A stretch of 64,000 nt of DNA from Eggerthella sp. YY7918 (GCF_000270285.1 NC_015738.1:1612001-1676000), one strand, 5' to 3'; counted from the first letter of the stretch, positions 50,760 through 59,521 are shown. The notes: generated by a model from the sequence alone, not told the origin. Numbers and translations: made by a program.

Positions 50760-51188
50760 CTACCTTGGCTTCAGGTAAGCAGAAAACTTCTCAAACGAAT
50801 CCGCTGACAGACAGTGCTCCATACGGCAAGCCTCTTTCGATGCCACTTCGTCATCGACTCCAGCATCGCAGAGCAACCGCCTGAAGAACTCGTGCTTCTC
50901 GAGAGTTGCCTTGGCGATACCAAGCCCCCTCTGAGTGAGCCGCACATCGCGATCGACCACCTCCACAAGCGATTGGGAGGAGAGGCTTGAAAGCGCCTTA
51001 GTAACACTCGGCTTCGTTATGCCCAGGTATTCCGCAATATCCACGTTGCGGCAGGAGCCACGCTCGGCGCGGATGACGAAGATCGCCTCGAGGTAGTCTT
51101 CGGAAGATTCTGTCGTCATTGTTTTCGTATGCGAAATAGAGTCCCGGTCGGCATCGGCGGGATCCAAAGATGAATCTACTGAGATCAT
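50760..51188 (-). CDS. DtxR/MntR-family metal-dependent repressor (copy 2)
   Basis: A 142-residue winged-helix regulator: NVDIAEYLGITKPSVTKALSSLSSQSLVEVVDRDV, then EKHEFFRRLLCDAGVD and ACRMEHCLSADSFEKF. SSEDYL carries an Asp where MntR has its first ligand, while Cys-x-x-Glu-His is DtxR-like; the ancillary Glu after His is replaced by Arg. ATG 51188 overlaps the transporter stop as ATGA. It closes the uptake operon and probably represses it when metal is plentiful. It is clearly related to copy 1 at 18767. Confidence 0.82.
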   Translation of the reverse strand: MISVDSSLDPADADRDSISHTKTMTTESSEDYLEAIFVIRAERGSCRNVDIAEYLGITKPSVTKALSSLSSQSLVEVVDRDVRLTQRGLGIAKATLEKHEFFRRLLCDAGVDDEVASKEACRMEHCLSADSFEKFSAYLKPR

Positions 51189-52948
51189 TGGCGGAAACTC
51201 CATCCTTCTGCTTCGCTCCTTATTTCCACAAACCTACGGTAGATCCCCTCATGTTCCAAAAGCTGTTGATGAGTTCCTCGCTGAGCAATTCTTCCACGAT
51301 CCACTACAAGTATCTGGTCGGCATGCTCTATGGTGGCAAGCCTATGAGCTATTACTACAACGGTTTTGCCGTAGGTCAGTTCAGTGAGCGCAGCTTGGAT
51401 GAGAGATTCATTCTCAGGATCGATGCTTGCCGTCGCTTCGTCCAGAATCACTATAGGTGCGTCTTTTAGCAATGCCCGCGCAATAGAGATTCGCTGCTTC
51501 TGGCCACCTGAAAGCGCAGCGCCCCCTTCGCCCACCATGGTGTTGTATCCATCAGGCAGCATCTCCGCAAATTCGTCGACCCTAGCACGATGCGCTGCAT
51601 TTCGGACTTCCTCTTCTGTTGCACCCGGCTTTCCGAAACGAATGTTGTTCTCGATGGTATCGTTGAAGAGGTAGACGCTTTGAAACACTGCAGAAAAGTT
51701 TCGGAGGAGGCTATCGCATGTCAGCTCCCTCACGTCCCTGCCTCCAACAAGAATTCGCCCTGTATCGACATCCCAGAATCTCATCATCAGGTTGGCAATG
51801 GTGGTCTTGCCCGAACCTGACGGGCCCACTATGGCGCACGTCGATCCCTCAGGAACGCTGAGGTTCACCTGGTCGAGAACTTTCCTCGTCTTCTCGCCCT
51901 GACCGTAGGAAAACGTTACATTTTGAAACTCAATGTCGTATTCCGAAAGCGCTATCTCTTGGCCATTCTCGTCGATTCGCTTCGCGTTTTCGACTTTTTC
52001 GAGCCTATCGAGAATGTCGCCCAGATCACCAAGCATATGCGCGGAATCGTTGACCTTCTCCACTCCGGAAAAGATTGTGAACGAAAATGCCAAAAGGGCG
52101 AAAAACGACCAGAGGGGAAGAGATCCGGTCACAAAGCCCCACACGGCGCATCCAACCACGCCCACGCTAGCGAGCTTGAACGCAATCAGGTGGATGACGT
52201 TTTTCGGCGTGAACCCAAACTCTATTGCAATGCGAGCTTCCTTCAATCCTTTCACCGAGCGCAGGATGGGCTTCTCCGCAGCACCACTCTGTCCATACGA
52301 TTTTGCGGTTCCAAGCCCCCGAACATATTCGATGATGTCTTCAGCAAGCTTTTCGGTTGCTTCATGTGCAACAGGGGTAAGCCGCTTTGACGTGCGGTTA
52401 ATCGAAGCGAGGGCAAAGCACGAGATCGCCGTGCCCAAAATCGCAGCAAGGGCAGCTGGCGGGCTTACGAAAAGCAGGAAGCAGATTATCGCAACTAGGT
52501 TGACGTAGCCATTTATCACCGCATCGACCATTTTCATCCCCTGAAGCTCGAGGACGCCTAGCTCGGTCGTTGCAAGAGTGAGGATATCTCCCGTGTTCAC
52601 CTCCGAAAAGAACCCCATCGGAACCCTCTTGAGGACATTGCCAATTCTTATGCGGTCTTCTGGAGCCACCTCGTAGCCTATAGATTCCTGCAACCTGTTT
52701 TTCCCATAGGAGAAGACAAACCGCAGCAGGACGCAGGCAACTATTGCGAGAAAGGAAAGCCACACCCAAGAAGGATCGAGTCGAGAATCGCCATTTGAAT
52801 CCTCGACCACCCTAGCTAGAAGCCAAGCTCCAATTACAACAGGCGCTGCAGTTGCCCACGTCATAAGAAAGGAGCAAACACATCCGAGAAAAAGGCGCTT
52901 TTTATGAGGTCCGGTCCATCGAATGATACGGATAAGCGAGTCTATCAT
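51185..52948 (-). CDS. ABC transporter, permease-ATPase fusion (YbtQ/IrtB-like)
   Basis: A 587-residue half-transporter: six membrane segments, then an ATPase with Walker A VGPSGSGKTTIANL, signature LSGGQKQRISIARALL, Walker B IVILDEATASID and switch His IAHRLATIEHADQ. The exporter-type fold used for uptake of iron-siderophore in YbtPQ and IrtAB fits this pair, which is associated here with an AraC regulator, an ECF transporter and DtxR. Its start shares one base with the partner's stop (TAATG). Confidence 0.87.
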   Translation of the reverse strand: MIDSLIRIIRWTGPHKKRLFLGCVCSFLMTWATAAPVVIGAWLLARVVEDSNGDSRLDPSWVWLSFLAIVACVLLRFVFSYGKNRLQESIGYEVAPEDRIRIGNVLKRVPMGFFSEVNTGDILTLATTELGVLELQGMKMVDAVINGYVNLVAIICFLLFVSPPAALAAILGTAISCFALASINRTSKRLTPVAHEATEKLAEDIIEYVRGLGTAKSYGQSGAAEKPILRSVKGLKEARIAIEFGFTPKNVIHLIAFKLASVGVVGCAVWGFVTGSLPLWSFFALLAFSFTIFSGVEKVNDSAHMLGDLGDILDRLEKVENAKRIDENGQEIALSEYDIEFQNVTFSYGQGEKTRKVLDQVNLSVPEGSTCAIVGPSGSGKTTIANLMMRFWDVDTGRILVGGRDVRELTCDSLLRNFSAVFQSVYLFNDTIENNIRFGKPGATEEEVRNAAHRARVDEFAEMLPDGYNTMVGEGGAALSGGQKQRISIARALLKDAPIVILDEATASIDPENESLIQAALTELTYGKTVVVIAHRLATIEHADQILVVDRGRIAQRGTHQQLLEHEGIYRRFVEIRSEAEGWSFRQ

Positions 52949-54744
52949 TACTTGCTCCTTTCCTCGCCAGAACCTGCCGACCACATTCGTGCGCCTATAT
53001 GAGCCTCCCACATCCGCGCGTAGAGAGGGCAGGTTGAAATCAGCGTGTCGTGCTTTCCTGTCGCGATTACGTTCCCTCCATCGATTACCGCTATCTGATC
53101 CGCGTTCACAATTGTCGAAAGTCGGTGCGCAATGACCACCAATGTCTTCCCTGATGAAAGATGAGCTATAGACTTTTGAATCTTGTCCTCGCTTTCGGGA
53201 TCGGTAAAGGCGGTGGCCTCATCGAGAACCACTACGGGAGCATCTTTCAAAATTGCGCGCGCGATGGAAACGCGCTGCCTCTCTCCTCCTGAAAGTTCAA
53301 GCCCCGCCGATCCCGCTGGGGTATCCAGCCCTTGCGGCAGACGCGACACGAAATCATCGCAGCACGCCGCCCGAGCCGCCGCCTCCACCTCTTCGTCACT
53401 TGCCGAAGGGTTCCCAAGCCTGATATTGTCCCGAATGCTTGCGTCGAAAAGATAGTTGTCCTGGGCAACAAAGCTCACCAGCTCAGAAAGCTGCTCGAGC
53501 GGCATATCGCGCACGTCGACGCCTCCGATAGCGATGCTTCCATCGTCGACATCCCAATGCCGCACAAGAAGACGTGCTAGGGTCGACTTGCCAGACCCAG
53601 ACGGGCCAACGAGCGCAGTGAAAGACCCGCATGGTATGTTCAGAGATATTCCATGCAGTACCTCTTCGTCTTCCTTATAAGAGAAATGGACGTCTTTCAG
53701 TTCGATGGACGAACCCTGGACTCCAGTTGCGTTTCGAGTCACCTCGGGAAGTTCTGGCAGGCCAAGAAACTCCTCGGCATCGGCTACAGCGTATTCCATG
53801 GACTTTATTTCGTTAACGAACGAGGTGAACCTAGCAATCGGATCAACGATGGCAAGCGCCAGCACCACGCACATCGCCAGGTCAATCGGAGACAGAGCCC
53901 CATTAAGGTAGAGAGCCAAGCCAACGGGCATCACACCAAGAAGCGTTGTCGGCATGATGCTTGACATGAGGTTCATGGTTAGCCAAGTAGACTTGAACCA
54001 CTCCATTGTGAAATCCTTGAAGGCTTTGACCGCATTTGAGTATTTCTCATAGGAGTCGCTTGCCTGATTGAAGGCCTTCACCACCTGGATGCCTTCTACG
54101 TATTCCACGATGACGCTGTTCACATGGTTGCTCTCAGCCATAAATGCAGCGTACTTTGCATTAAACTCCTTGAGGCTCGATGCAAACACTATCAAGCCCA
54201 AAGGGACGCAAACAAGGCATGTGAGAGCCATGCGCCAGTCAATTAGCACAAGCCAAACCGCCAAACCTGCCGCAAGAACGAGCGAACCGCCCAGTTCGGG
54301 AATCATATGGGCTAAAGGCGGCTCGATATTTTCGATTCGATCGAGGAACACGCTCTTTATATTCCCAATGCTCTTCGTCTGAACCGTTCCCAAAGAGGCG
54401 TGCATAAGCTTATGCACCACGTCCTTTCGAAGCGATTCAAGAATCGTGTAAGCCGAAACATGAGACAAAAGGGTGGATACCCCAAACAGAATCTTGCTCA
54501 GAATATAAGCAACTGCCGCCAGGGCGATCCAAATCAAAGCGCCATCCCAAGTCAGCGATTTGGCGATGGCCATCCCCATGATGCGGTACACCGCGTAAAA
54601 AGGGACAAAGCCTGCAGCCACGCTGGCGATAGACGCTAAGAGCGAAAAGAGCATTTTGCCCTTGCAGCGGAATGCGTAAGAGAAAAGCGTGCCAACCCAC
54701 GACCTTCCCTCAACATTTTCCGAAAGAGCCTCGTTTGTCGACAT
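52948..54744 (-). CDS. ABC transporter, permease-ATPase fusion (YbtP/IrtA-like)
   Basis: A 598-residue half-transporter: a membrane domain (MLFSLLASIASVAAGFVPFYAVYRI and five more segments) and an ATPase with VGPSGSGKSTLARLL, LSGGERQRVSIARAIL, VVVLDEATAFTDPES and VIAHRLSTIVNADQ. It should form a heterodimer with the next gene's product. The promoter region upstream (54745-54882) carries a copy of a 24-bp motif shared with the ECF operon promoter. Confidence 0.87.
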   Translation of the reverse strand: MSTNEALSENVEGRSWVGTLFSYAFRCKGKMLFSLLASIASVAAGFVPFYAVYRIMGMAIAKSLTWDGALIWIALAAVAYILSKILFGVSTLLSHVSAYTILESLRKDVVHKLMHASLGTVQTKSIGNIKSVFLDRIENIEPPLAHMIPELGGSLVLAAGLAVWLVLIDWRMALTCLVCVPLGLIVFASSLKEFNAKYAAFMAESNHVNSVIVEYVEGIQVVKAFNQASDSYEKYSNAVKAFKDFTMEWFKSTWLTMNLMSSIMPTTLLGVMPVGLALYLNGALSPIDLAMCVVLALAIVDPIARFTSFVNEIKSMEYAVADAEEFLGLPELPEVTRNATGVQGSSIELKDVHFSYKEDEEVLHGISLNIPCGSFTALVGPSGSGKSTLARLLVRHWDVDDGSIAIGGVDVRDMPLEQLSELVSFVAQDNYLFDASIRDNIRLGNPSASDEEVEAAARAACCDDFVSRLPQGLDTPAGSAGLELSGGERQRVSIARAILKDAPVVVLDEATAFTDPESEDKIQKSIAHLSSGKTLVVIAHRLSTIVNADQIAVIDGGNVIATGKHDTLISTCPLYARMWEAHIGARMWSAGSGEERSK

Positions 54745-54851
54745 GGCATCACTTCCTTCAACGGAATATCGGCGAATCGCATAAGCTCTTCGCCGGAATT
54801 GTTAACCTTGGCTTATTATTTGATGCGACGGGCGTTGCATCAGCTCCGTTC

Positions 54852-54875
54852 GGACGGAAGTGTTCCGATTGGACA
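54852..54875 (-). promoter_or_regulatory. Candidate AraC-regulator site before the ABC pair
   Basis: A 24-bp block whose reverse strand starts TGTCCAATCGGAACA; 20 of 24 positions match the block at 58794-58817. It ends 108 bp upstream of the ABC start, 8 bp after the araC stop. Confidence 0.6.
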
Positions 54876-54882
54876 GAATGTA

Positions 54883-55887
54883 TTATTGACGCCGCCGGTA
54901 CTCGCTGGGCGTAACGCCGCTAAACCCTTTGAATGCGACAGAGAACTTGGAAGGGCTTTCATATCCAACTTGTGCGCCGATTTCGGAAACGTTGGCATCG
55001 GTCTCTCTTAGCATCTTTGCCGCAAGCTCCATCCGGACAGTGCGCACATAAGCTGCCGGAGAAGAGCCGTAGACGCCTCTGAAGCATTGTTTGAACGCCG
55101 TAAGAGACATGCCAGCGCCTTTTGCTGCTTGCTCGACCGTAATGCTCTCAGAAAGGTTCGAAACCATCAGATCGTGCGCTTCTTTGACGCGGGCGACCTT
55201 CGAACGCGGGTAGTATTCCGTTCCCTCGACTAGCAAATCGGGCTCTAAGGAGTCTAGGAAAAGAAGCAATTCGAGAGACTTGATTTGGCAATACGCCTTT
55301 CGCACCTTCACGGGAGCGAGATAGAGCTCGGCGGCAATATGGCTAGCTTGATTGTTGGCGTGCAGGAAAAAGGGCCTTCCTTCTTTGCAAAATCGCCGCT
55401 TCACTTCAAAAAGGTCAACCGCAAAACCGGGAAGCGCCTTTCTTATCGAATCAGGCGCAAATGAAAGATCAAACGAAATGGTAACCCCTCGGTACCGACG
55501 CGTGGGAAAAACAAATTCCCCTGTGTGGCTTGCCCTATCGTCGACTTTGAGATCACCAGAAGACACGTATGCGTACGAGCCTCCGGGCACGGGTTGCTCG
55601 ATCCTGCCCTCCCGGCACCAGTCAATGCACAAAACGTCGCTCTCGGTAGAGAAAGAGGAAATGCAGCGTCCCATGTGAAAATCGTTAAACGAAACGGTGA
55701 TCCCCGGAAGAACCTCAGTGAAACGCATCTCTCCGAAACCGTCGTCGCTTTCAACGCGCATCACGGTCTCGCCCGACGCTGAAGCCAGATGCACTTCTCC
55801 GCCAAAAACTGAAGGAGCCGTATCAAGAGAAAAAGGGAAAGCGGTGCTAGTCCCATCCGTAAAGATACTTTTTGCACGATAACTCAT
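54883..55887 (-). CDS. AraC-family regulator (YbtA-type)
   Basis: A 334-residue regulator. The N-terminal 220 residues are a sensor domain without a clear cupin motif (GRIEQPVPGGSYAYVSSGDLKV). The C-terminus is a full AraC DNA-binding domain (ESITVEQAAKGAGMSLTAFKQCF, AKMLRETDANVSEIGAQVGYESPSKFSVAFKGFSGVTPSEYR). Its start overlaps the ECF ATPase stop as TAATG, so it is made from the ECF transcript. AraC regulators of this type sense the imported metallophore and activate its uptake genes. Confidence 0.87.
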   Translation of the reverse strand: MSYRAKSIFTDGTSTAFPFSLDTAPSVFGGEVHLASASGETVMRVESDDGFGEMRFTEVLPGITVSFNDFHMGRCISSFSTESDVLCIDWCREGRIEQPVPGGSYAYVSSGDLKVDDRASHTGEFVFPTRRYRGVTISFDLSFAPDSIRKALPGFAVDLFEVKRRFCKEGRPFFLHANNQASHIAAELYLAPVKVRKAYCQIKSLELLLFLDSLEPDLLVEGTEYYPRSKVARVKEAHDLMVSNLSESITVEQAAKGAGMSLTAFKQCFRGVYGSSPAAYVRTVRMELAAKMLRETDANVSEIGAQVGYESPSKFSVAFKGFSGVTPSEYRRRQ

Positions 55888-57353
55888 TAAAATGACTCCT
55901 TGGATGCTGCGTTGAGCTCGATGACGCTATCGCAGCACCGATTGAGAAACTCTCGATCGTGGGTAACCAATATGATTGCCGTTCCCGTTTCTGAGATACC
56001 GCGTACGAGGCTTACAACTTCGAGCATATGATCAAAGTCGAGCCCACTCGTTGGCTCATCGAGGAGCAGCACCTTCCTGCCAGAAAGTAGAGCGCATGCA
56101 AGGGAAAGACGCTGCTTCTGGCCTCCAGATAGCGCCATGGGATGCACCTGCGCCTTATCGGAGAGGTCCAGCTTGGAAAGCGTTGCTTCGATTTGCGCAT
56201 GCGTCGACTCGTTATCTTGTCCGCCAACCGCCAAGAGGCACTCGTTCCAAACACTGTCCGAAAACAATTGATGATTAACATCCTGCATTACAAGAGATAC
56301 CGCCCGTTTCCTCTCTTTCCTTGTTTGGCGATTTCCGTCAAACATCACATCGCCCATTTCATGACGCTCCAAACCTGCTAGTCCGCGTAAGAGCGTCGTT
56401 TTCCCTGTGCCGTTCTCGCCTAAAACGCCAAGCACCTTTCCCCATGGCACGAAAACGCTCACAGGCTCAAAGACGCTATTGCCTCTTCGAAGGACTGAAT
56501 ACGAAGAGAGCTCTACTCCCTTCGATGCACCATCGGATTGGCATCCATTACCAGGACGGCAGCTTGGAATTGTTACGGATAGGGCTTCTCTCGGATCCGT
56601 CGCGCGGAGGCCTAAAATTTCACGCTCCTCCGAATCAATTGCCAATAGTTCTTTTGGAGAAAATTCCCGAGAAATCCGCCCGTTTTCTATCAGAACTGCT
56701 CTATCTATCAGATCGGCAGCAAAATAGAGCCTATGCTCAGCTATGACAACCGTCTTTCCCTGAGCCTTCACAGCCGCTATCTCGTCATGCAAGACCTCAA
56801 TAGAAGACGTATCAAGATTTGCTGTTGGCTCATCAAGAACAAAGACATCTGGTTCGGAGCAGTCGACAGAAGCGAACACGAGGCTTTGTTTCTCTCCGCC
56901 GCTCATCGTATTCACATTGCGATTGAGCAGTCGTTGCGCTTTGAGTGCAACTACTGTCCTAGCGATTCGTCTTTCGATCTCATCAATCGCGACGCCGCGT
57001 GATTCAAGGCCAAAGGCAAGCTCATCATTCGAAGTCAAGTTGAAAAACTGGCTTTTCGGATTCTGAAACACGCTTCCAACAAGTTCGGCAAGCTCATACA
57101 TCTCACAACTAGACGGATCAAGACCACAAACCCGGACATCCCCCTCAAGAACCAGGTTTGGCTCAAACGAAGGAATCAAGCCGTTTATACACTTAGTGAT
57201 GGTTGTTTTCCCCGAGCCTGAGCGCCCTATCAAAAGCAGGCATTCTCCCCGTTTCACTTGAAGGTTGATATTATCTAAAATCGATGTGCCATCGCTTAAA
57301 GCGCAACTCACGCCTGAAAGAGAAATCACCGAATCGTCACTTTGGGATTCCAT
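55887..57353 (-). CDS. ECF transporter ATPase, two ATPase domains fused (EcfA-A')
   Basis: A 488-residue protein with two complete ABC ATPases: first IGRSGSGKTTITK, MSGGEKQSLVFASV, VFVLDEPTANLD; second LGENGTGKTTLLRGL, LSGGQKQRLSLACALL, VLLLDEPTSGLD. This energises the adjacent EcfT and S component. Start at 57353 shares bases with the EcfT stop (TAATG) and has GGGAGG upstream. Confidence 0.9.
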   Translation of the reverse strand: MESQSDDSVISLSGVSCALSDGTSILDNINLQVKRGECLLLIGRSGSGKTTITKCINGLIPSFEPNLVLEGDVRVCGLDPSSCEMYELAELVGSVFQNPKSQFFNLTSNDELAFGLESRGVAIDEIERRIARTVVALKAQRLLNRNVNTMSGGEKQSLVFASVDCSEPDVFVLDEPTANLDTSSIEVLHDEIAAVKAQGKTVVIAEHRLYFAADLIDRAVLIENGRISREFSPKELLAIDSEEREILGLRATDPREALSVTIPSCRPGNGCQSDGASKGVELSSYSVLRRGNSVFEPVSVFVPWGKVLGVLGENGTGKTTLLRGLAGLERHEMGDVMFDGNRQTRKERKRAVSLVMQDVNHQLFSDSVWNECLLAVGGQDNESTHAQIEATLSKLDLSDKAQVHPMALSGGQKQRLSLACALLSGRKVLLLDEPTSGLDFDHMLEVVSLVRGISETGTAIILVTHDREFLNRCCDSVIELNAASKESF

Positions 57354-58099
57354 TAGAACTCGCCTCCCAACAACGCGACCAAAATAACCACGGCAGCGGA
57401 AATCGCTATAACCGCCCAATCAAACCAGCGCATCGAAAGACGCTCGGTATCCGTAGAAGGCGACGGATTTTCTATTCCTCGGCATGTCGCCGCCCTAGCC
57501 AGTTCATCAGCGGTCGAAGTCGCCGACATAACCAGCGGGACAACAAAGCACTCAACCCTGCTGCCGACAGGGATGTCGCGCAAAGCCATAGCGTCACGAA
57601 TATGCGACGCCTCTTCTTTAAGAGTAGGAAAATAGCGCAACGTCACCGTTAAAGGAATAAGAACGGACTGAGGGATTTTGAGTTTTGCTAACGCAGTTGC
57701 GATTCTGTGAACAGATGCCTCGGAGATCAGGAGAGTCCCAACCATTAAGCACAAATAGATTTTCCTAGCAAATGTGAGGCTAATCGTGAACATCGTAGCG
57801 GCAATTCCCCCAATAGCGGGAAGAGCAAGATGCAGTATTGCCACCAAAACGGCATAGCCCGCCATAAAGCCGAAAGCCATTCTTATATGGCCACAAAGGG
57901 CCTGAAGGATTGCTACAGCGCAAACAAGCACAAGTTCGACGACAAGTCCCTTTTCGATAAAGGCGAGCACAGACACCGCAACAAGAACCGCCATAAAGGT
58001 TCGCGGGTCTAAGTCGAGGGCGCCTTGAGAATGAGGCTTTCCCAAAATGGATCCGCCCGAAAGAAGCTCTTTCTCATTGGCAAGCATCTCCTGCCCCAT
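57353..58099 (-). CDS. ECF transporter transmembrane coupling protein EcfT
   Basis: A 248-residue protein with four to six membrane segments and the EcfT coupling motifs, here of the form LMVGTLLISEASVHRIATALAKLKIP and ATSTADELARAATCRGIENP (Ala-Arg-x-x-Arg-Gly type helix). It overlaps both neighbours by one base, so stoichiometry is probably coupled. Confidence 0.87.
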   Translation of the reverse strand: MGQEMLANEKELLSGGSILGKPHSQGALDLDPRTFMAVLVAVSVLAFIEKGLVVELVLVCAVAILQALCGHIRMAFGFMAGYAVLVAILHLALPAIGGIAATMFTISLTFARKIYLCLMVGTLLISEASVHRIATALAKLKIPQSVLIPLTVTLRYFPTLKEEASHIRDAMALRDIPVGSRVECFVVPLVMSATSTADELARAATCRGIENPSPSTDTERLSMRWFDWAVIAISAAVVILVALLGGEF

Positions 58100-58716
58100 T
58101 ACACAAGCCCCGCTTTTTCGAAATGCTTCTTAAACATTCCCCTCGCGACGTAAGCGCCAACGAGACCAGCAATAAACGTAACAACGAACATTGCGATAAG
58201 CATGGTTGGATTAGCCGCCGTTTCAAGCGTCGCAAGATAAGAGGCCCCCATTCCCTGTGAAGCGATCTGGGCGACGAAAGAATCATGGAATACCCAAAGC
58301 GGCAAAGGACTGCCGCACATACCGAACCCGAACACAGCGTAAGCAACGGCATTACCAGCAAAACTGCGGTACTTAGTAACCGCGCGAATCACCTCGGCAA
58401 TCAAGCATGCGCCAAGCATCATGCCGAGAATGAGCGGTGTGAACATTCCGGTAATGAAATAGATTAATGAAGGAACCATTCCCATGATGAGCACAGTTCC
58501 GAACTTGGGAACCTTTGCACATGCCAACATAAACGGGATACCAGCAAGCAAGCCATCAAGAGCAGGCATAAACACCCATAGATACGGATGAAGACCAGAC
58601 AGGAGCATACACACGAAATTCACCGCAAAATACAGTGCGGTAAAAATGCCCACCGTTATTAAATCTCGTCCTTTAAGGACGCGTGAGTTTGTCCTGGAAG
58701 AATCAGCGTTGCTCAT
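58099..58716 (-). CDS. ECF transporter S component, MptD-like family
   Basis: A 205-residue membrane protein with about six segments (DLITVGIFTALYFAVNFVCMLLSG at the start, GVYVARGMFKKHFEKAGLV-like tail). It matches the MptD-type putative S components found with fused EcfA and EcfT. Ligand is unknown; the iron-type regulators and YbtPQ-like pair in the same operon point to a metal chelate or haem. AAGGAG precedes the ATG. It is the first gene of the operon. Confidence 0.8.
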   Translation of the reverse strand: MSNADSSRTNSRVLKGRDLITVGIFTALYFAVNFVCMLLSGLHPYLWVFMPALDGLLAGIPFMLACAKVPKFGTVLIMGMVPSLIYFITGMFTPLILGMMLGACLIAEVIRAVTKYRSFAGNAVAYAVFGFGMCGSPLPLWVFHDSFVAQIASQGMGASYLATLETAANPTMLIAMFVVTFIAGLVGAYVARGMFKKHFEKAGLV

Positions 58717-58727
58717 CTCTATACTCC

Positions 58728-58749
58728 TTTGTTAGCTAATGTTAACTTA
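58728..58749 (-). promoter_or_regulatory. Weak DtxR-like inverted repeat before the ECF operon
   Basis: TTTGTTAGC-TAAT-GTTAACTTA: half sites TTTGTTAGC and (reverse) TAAGTTAAC agree at 6-7 of 9 positions. It lies 12 bp upstream of the first gene's start. It is only a loose fit to a DtxR/MntR box. Confidence 0.3.
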
Positions 58750-58793
58750 CTCGCGGAGTATCCGACAGCAATTGGCAAACTCCTAGCCCAAAT

Positions 58794-58817
58794 GGACAGA
58801 ATTGTTCCATTTGGACA
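58794..58817 (-). promoter_or_regulatory. Candidate AraC-regulator site before the ECF operon
   Basis: A 24-bp block containing GGACAGAATTGTTCC and ending TTGGACA, 20/24 identical to 54852-54875. It ends 78 bp upstream of the first ECF gene, a normal distance for an AraC activator site. Confidence 0.6.
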
Positions 58818-59384
58818 TGAGATTGGTTCTTCATTTAAGAACCGATACCTCAAACATCCATGCAATCAACAACGAACATGGCCATCTCACGAAAGAGCAG
58901 GATAGTATCGCGGCGTAGCCTCAACAAACCAGCAATTAGTATCGCATCGCCGTTTTTATGAATGATCTATATGGTTAGCAGTTGTGAACAATTGTCAGGA
59001 TCCTCATTCCATAAGATAATGCAATTGGTCTTTCGAAGCAGAAGGGCTTCCAGGAGCCGGGGGTTGTCCCTCAGCATTCTTTAGAAGAAATGCCTACGCC
59101 TAAAATGAGCTTACGAATAGGCACATTAACGGCCTCAAAGGAAGTCACCCAAAGAATAGGAATGCCGATTTTGACCAAAACGCCGAACTGCAAACCGCCC
59201 GATGCTATTCCCATTCACAAAATCGGGGATAGTCGCAAGGGAGTCGTCGCAGGAATCGGCATTTGAATCAGGAATGCGATGATTTGTAATCACCCATCTG
59301 ATTACAAAGTGATTCGGACTTGAAGAAAACAACCGGACGAGGTGACACGATATGACACACGGCAGCACGCATAGGACAATTGCT
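58818..59384. other. Right-end region of the element without recognised genes
   Basis: It holds a promoter plus structured RNA (58992-59085), a 58-codon plus-strand frame from 59090 (MPTPKMSLRIG...) that I cannot support as a gene, and the 10-bp inverted repeat AATGCCGATT (59161-59170) / AATCGGCATT (59254-59263), a candidate integrase arm site. A small hairpin GTAATC/GATTAC follows near 59286. Confidence 0.4.
58992..59085 (+). ncRNA. Candidate structured RNA A (orphan copy near right end)
   Basis: Promoter TTGTCA (58992-58997), 17-bp spacer, GATAAT (59015-59020). The following RNA has stem CTTTC (59030-59034)/GAAGG (59041-59045), the shared block AGGGCTTCCA (59043-59052) and a 3' hairpin GCCGGGGG (59056-59063)/CCCTCAGC (59068-59075) then ATTCTTT. 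It matches RNA B at 62336-62397 in order, sequence block and structure. No associated protein gene follows. Confidence 0.55.
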
Positions 59385-59400
59385 ACGATTGAGTGGGAAT
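59385..59400 (+). other. attR core: displaced guaA 3' end
   Basis: ACGATTGAGTGGGAAT, differing from attL (18248-18263) in one base at a silent codon position. Read in frame it gives ATIEWE followed by TGA, a remnant of the original guaA end. Confidence 0.8.
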
Positions 59401-59521
59401 GACGCTCAAAACGGCGCAAACCCGCATGAATACAGGCCTTTTTGCCCGTCCATATTGCTCTTGATACTGGATTGATACTATTTGTGTCCGCCCGGTACTC
59501 TCAAGAGAATAATCCCAAAAG

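Larger units (their letters stand above)
18248..59400 (+). mobile_element. Integrative conjugative element, about 41 kb, inserted at guaA
   Basis: The element is bounded by the duplicated guaA 3' end. It encodes excisionase and tyrosine integrase, a repressor, ParA/ParB, MobC and relaxase, a VirB4/VirD4/PrgI/Maff2/TrbL-type transfer apparatus with a cell-wall hydrolase, an initiator and DnaC-like loader, and cargo: methyltransferase module, toxin-antitoxin, sortase and adhesin, NACHT protein, metal uptake operon. The 3' end of guaA is a known integration hotspot. All hallmark genes appear intact, so it could be functional. Confidence 0.85.

Noticed and set aside
59090-59266. A 58-codon plus-strand frame after RNA A
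   Set aside because: Only a weak AGAAG site precedes it and the product resembles nothing; it overlaps the candidate arm-site repeats. Kept as unexplained sequence.
59135-59419. A 94-codon minus-strand frame across attR
   Set aside because: It crosses the attachment core and has no ribosome site or homology.
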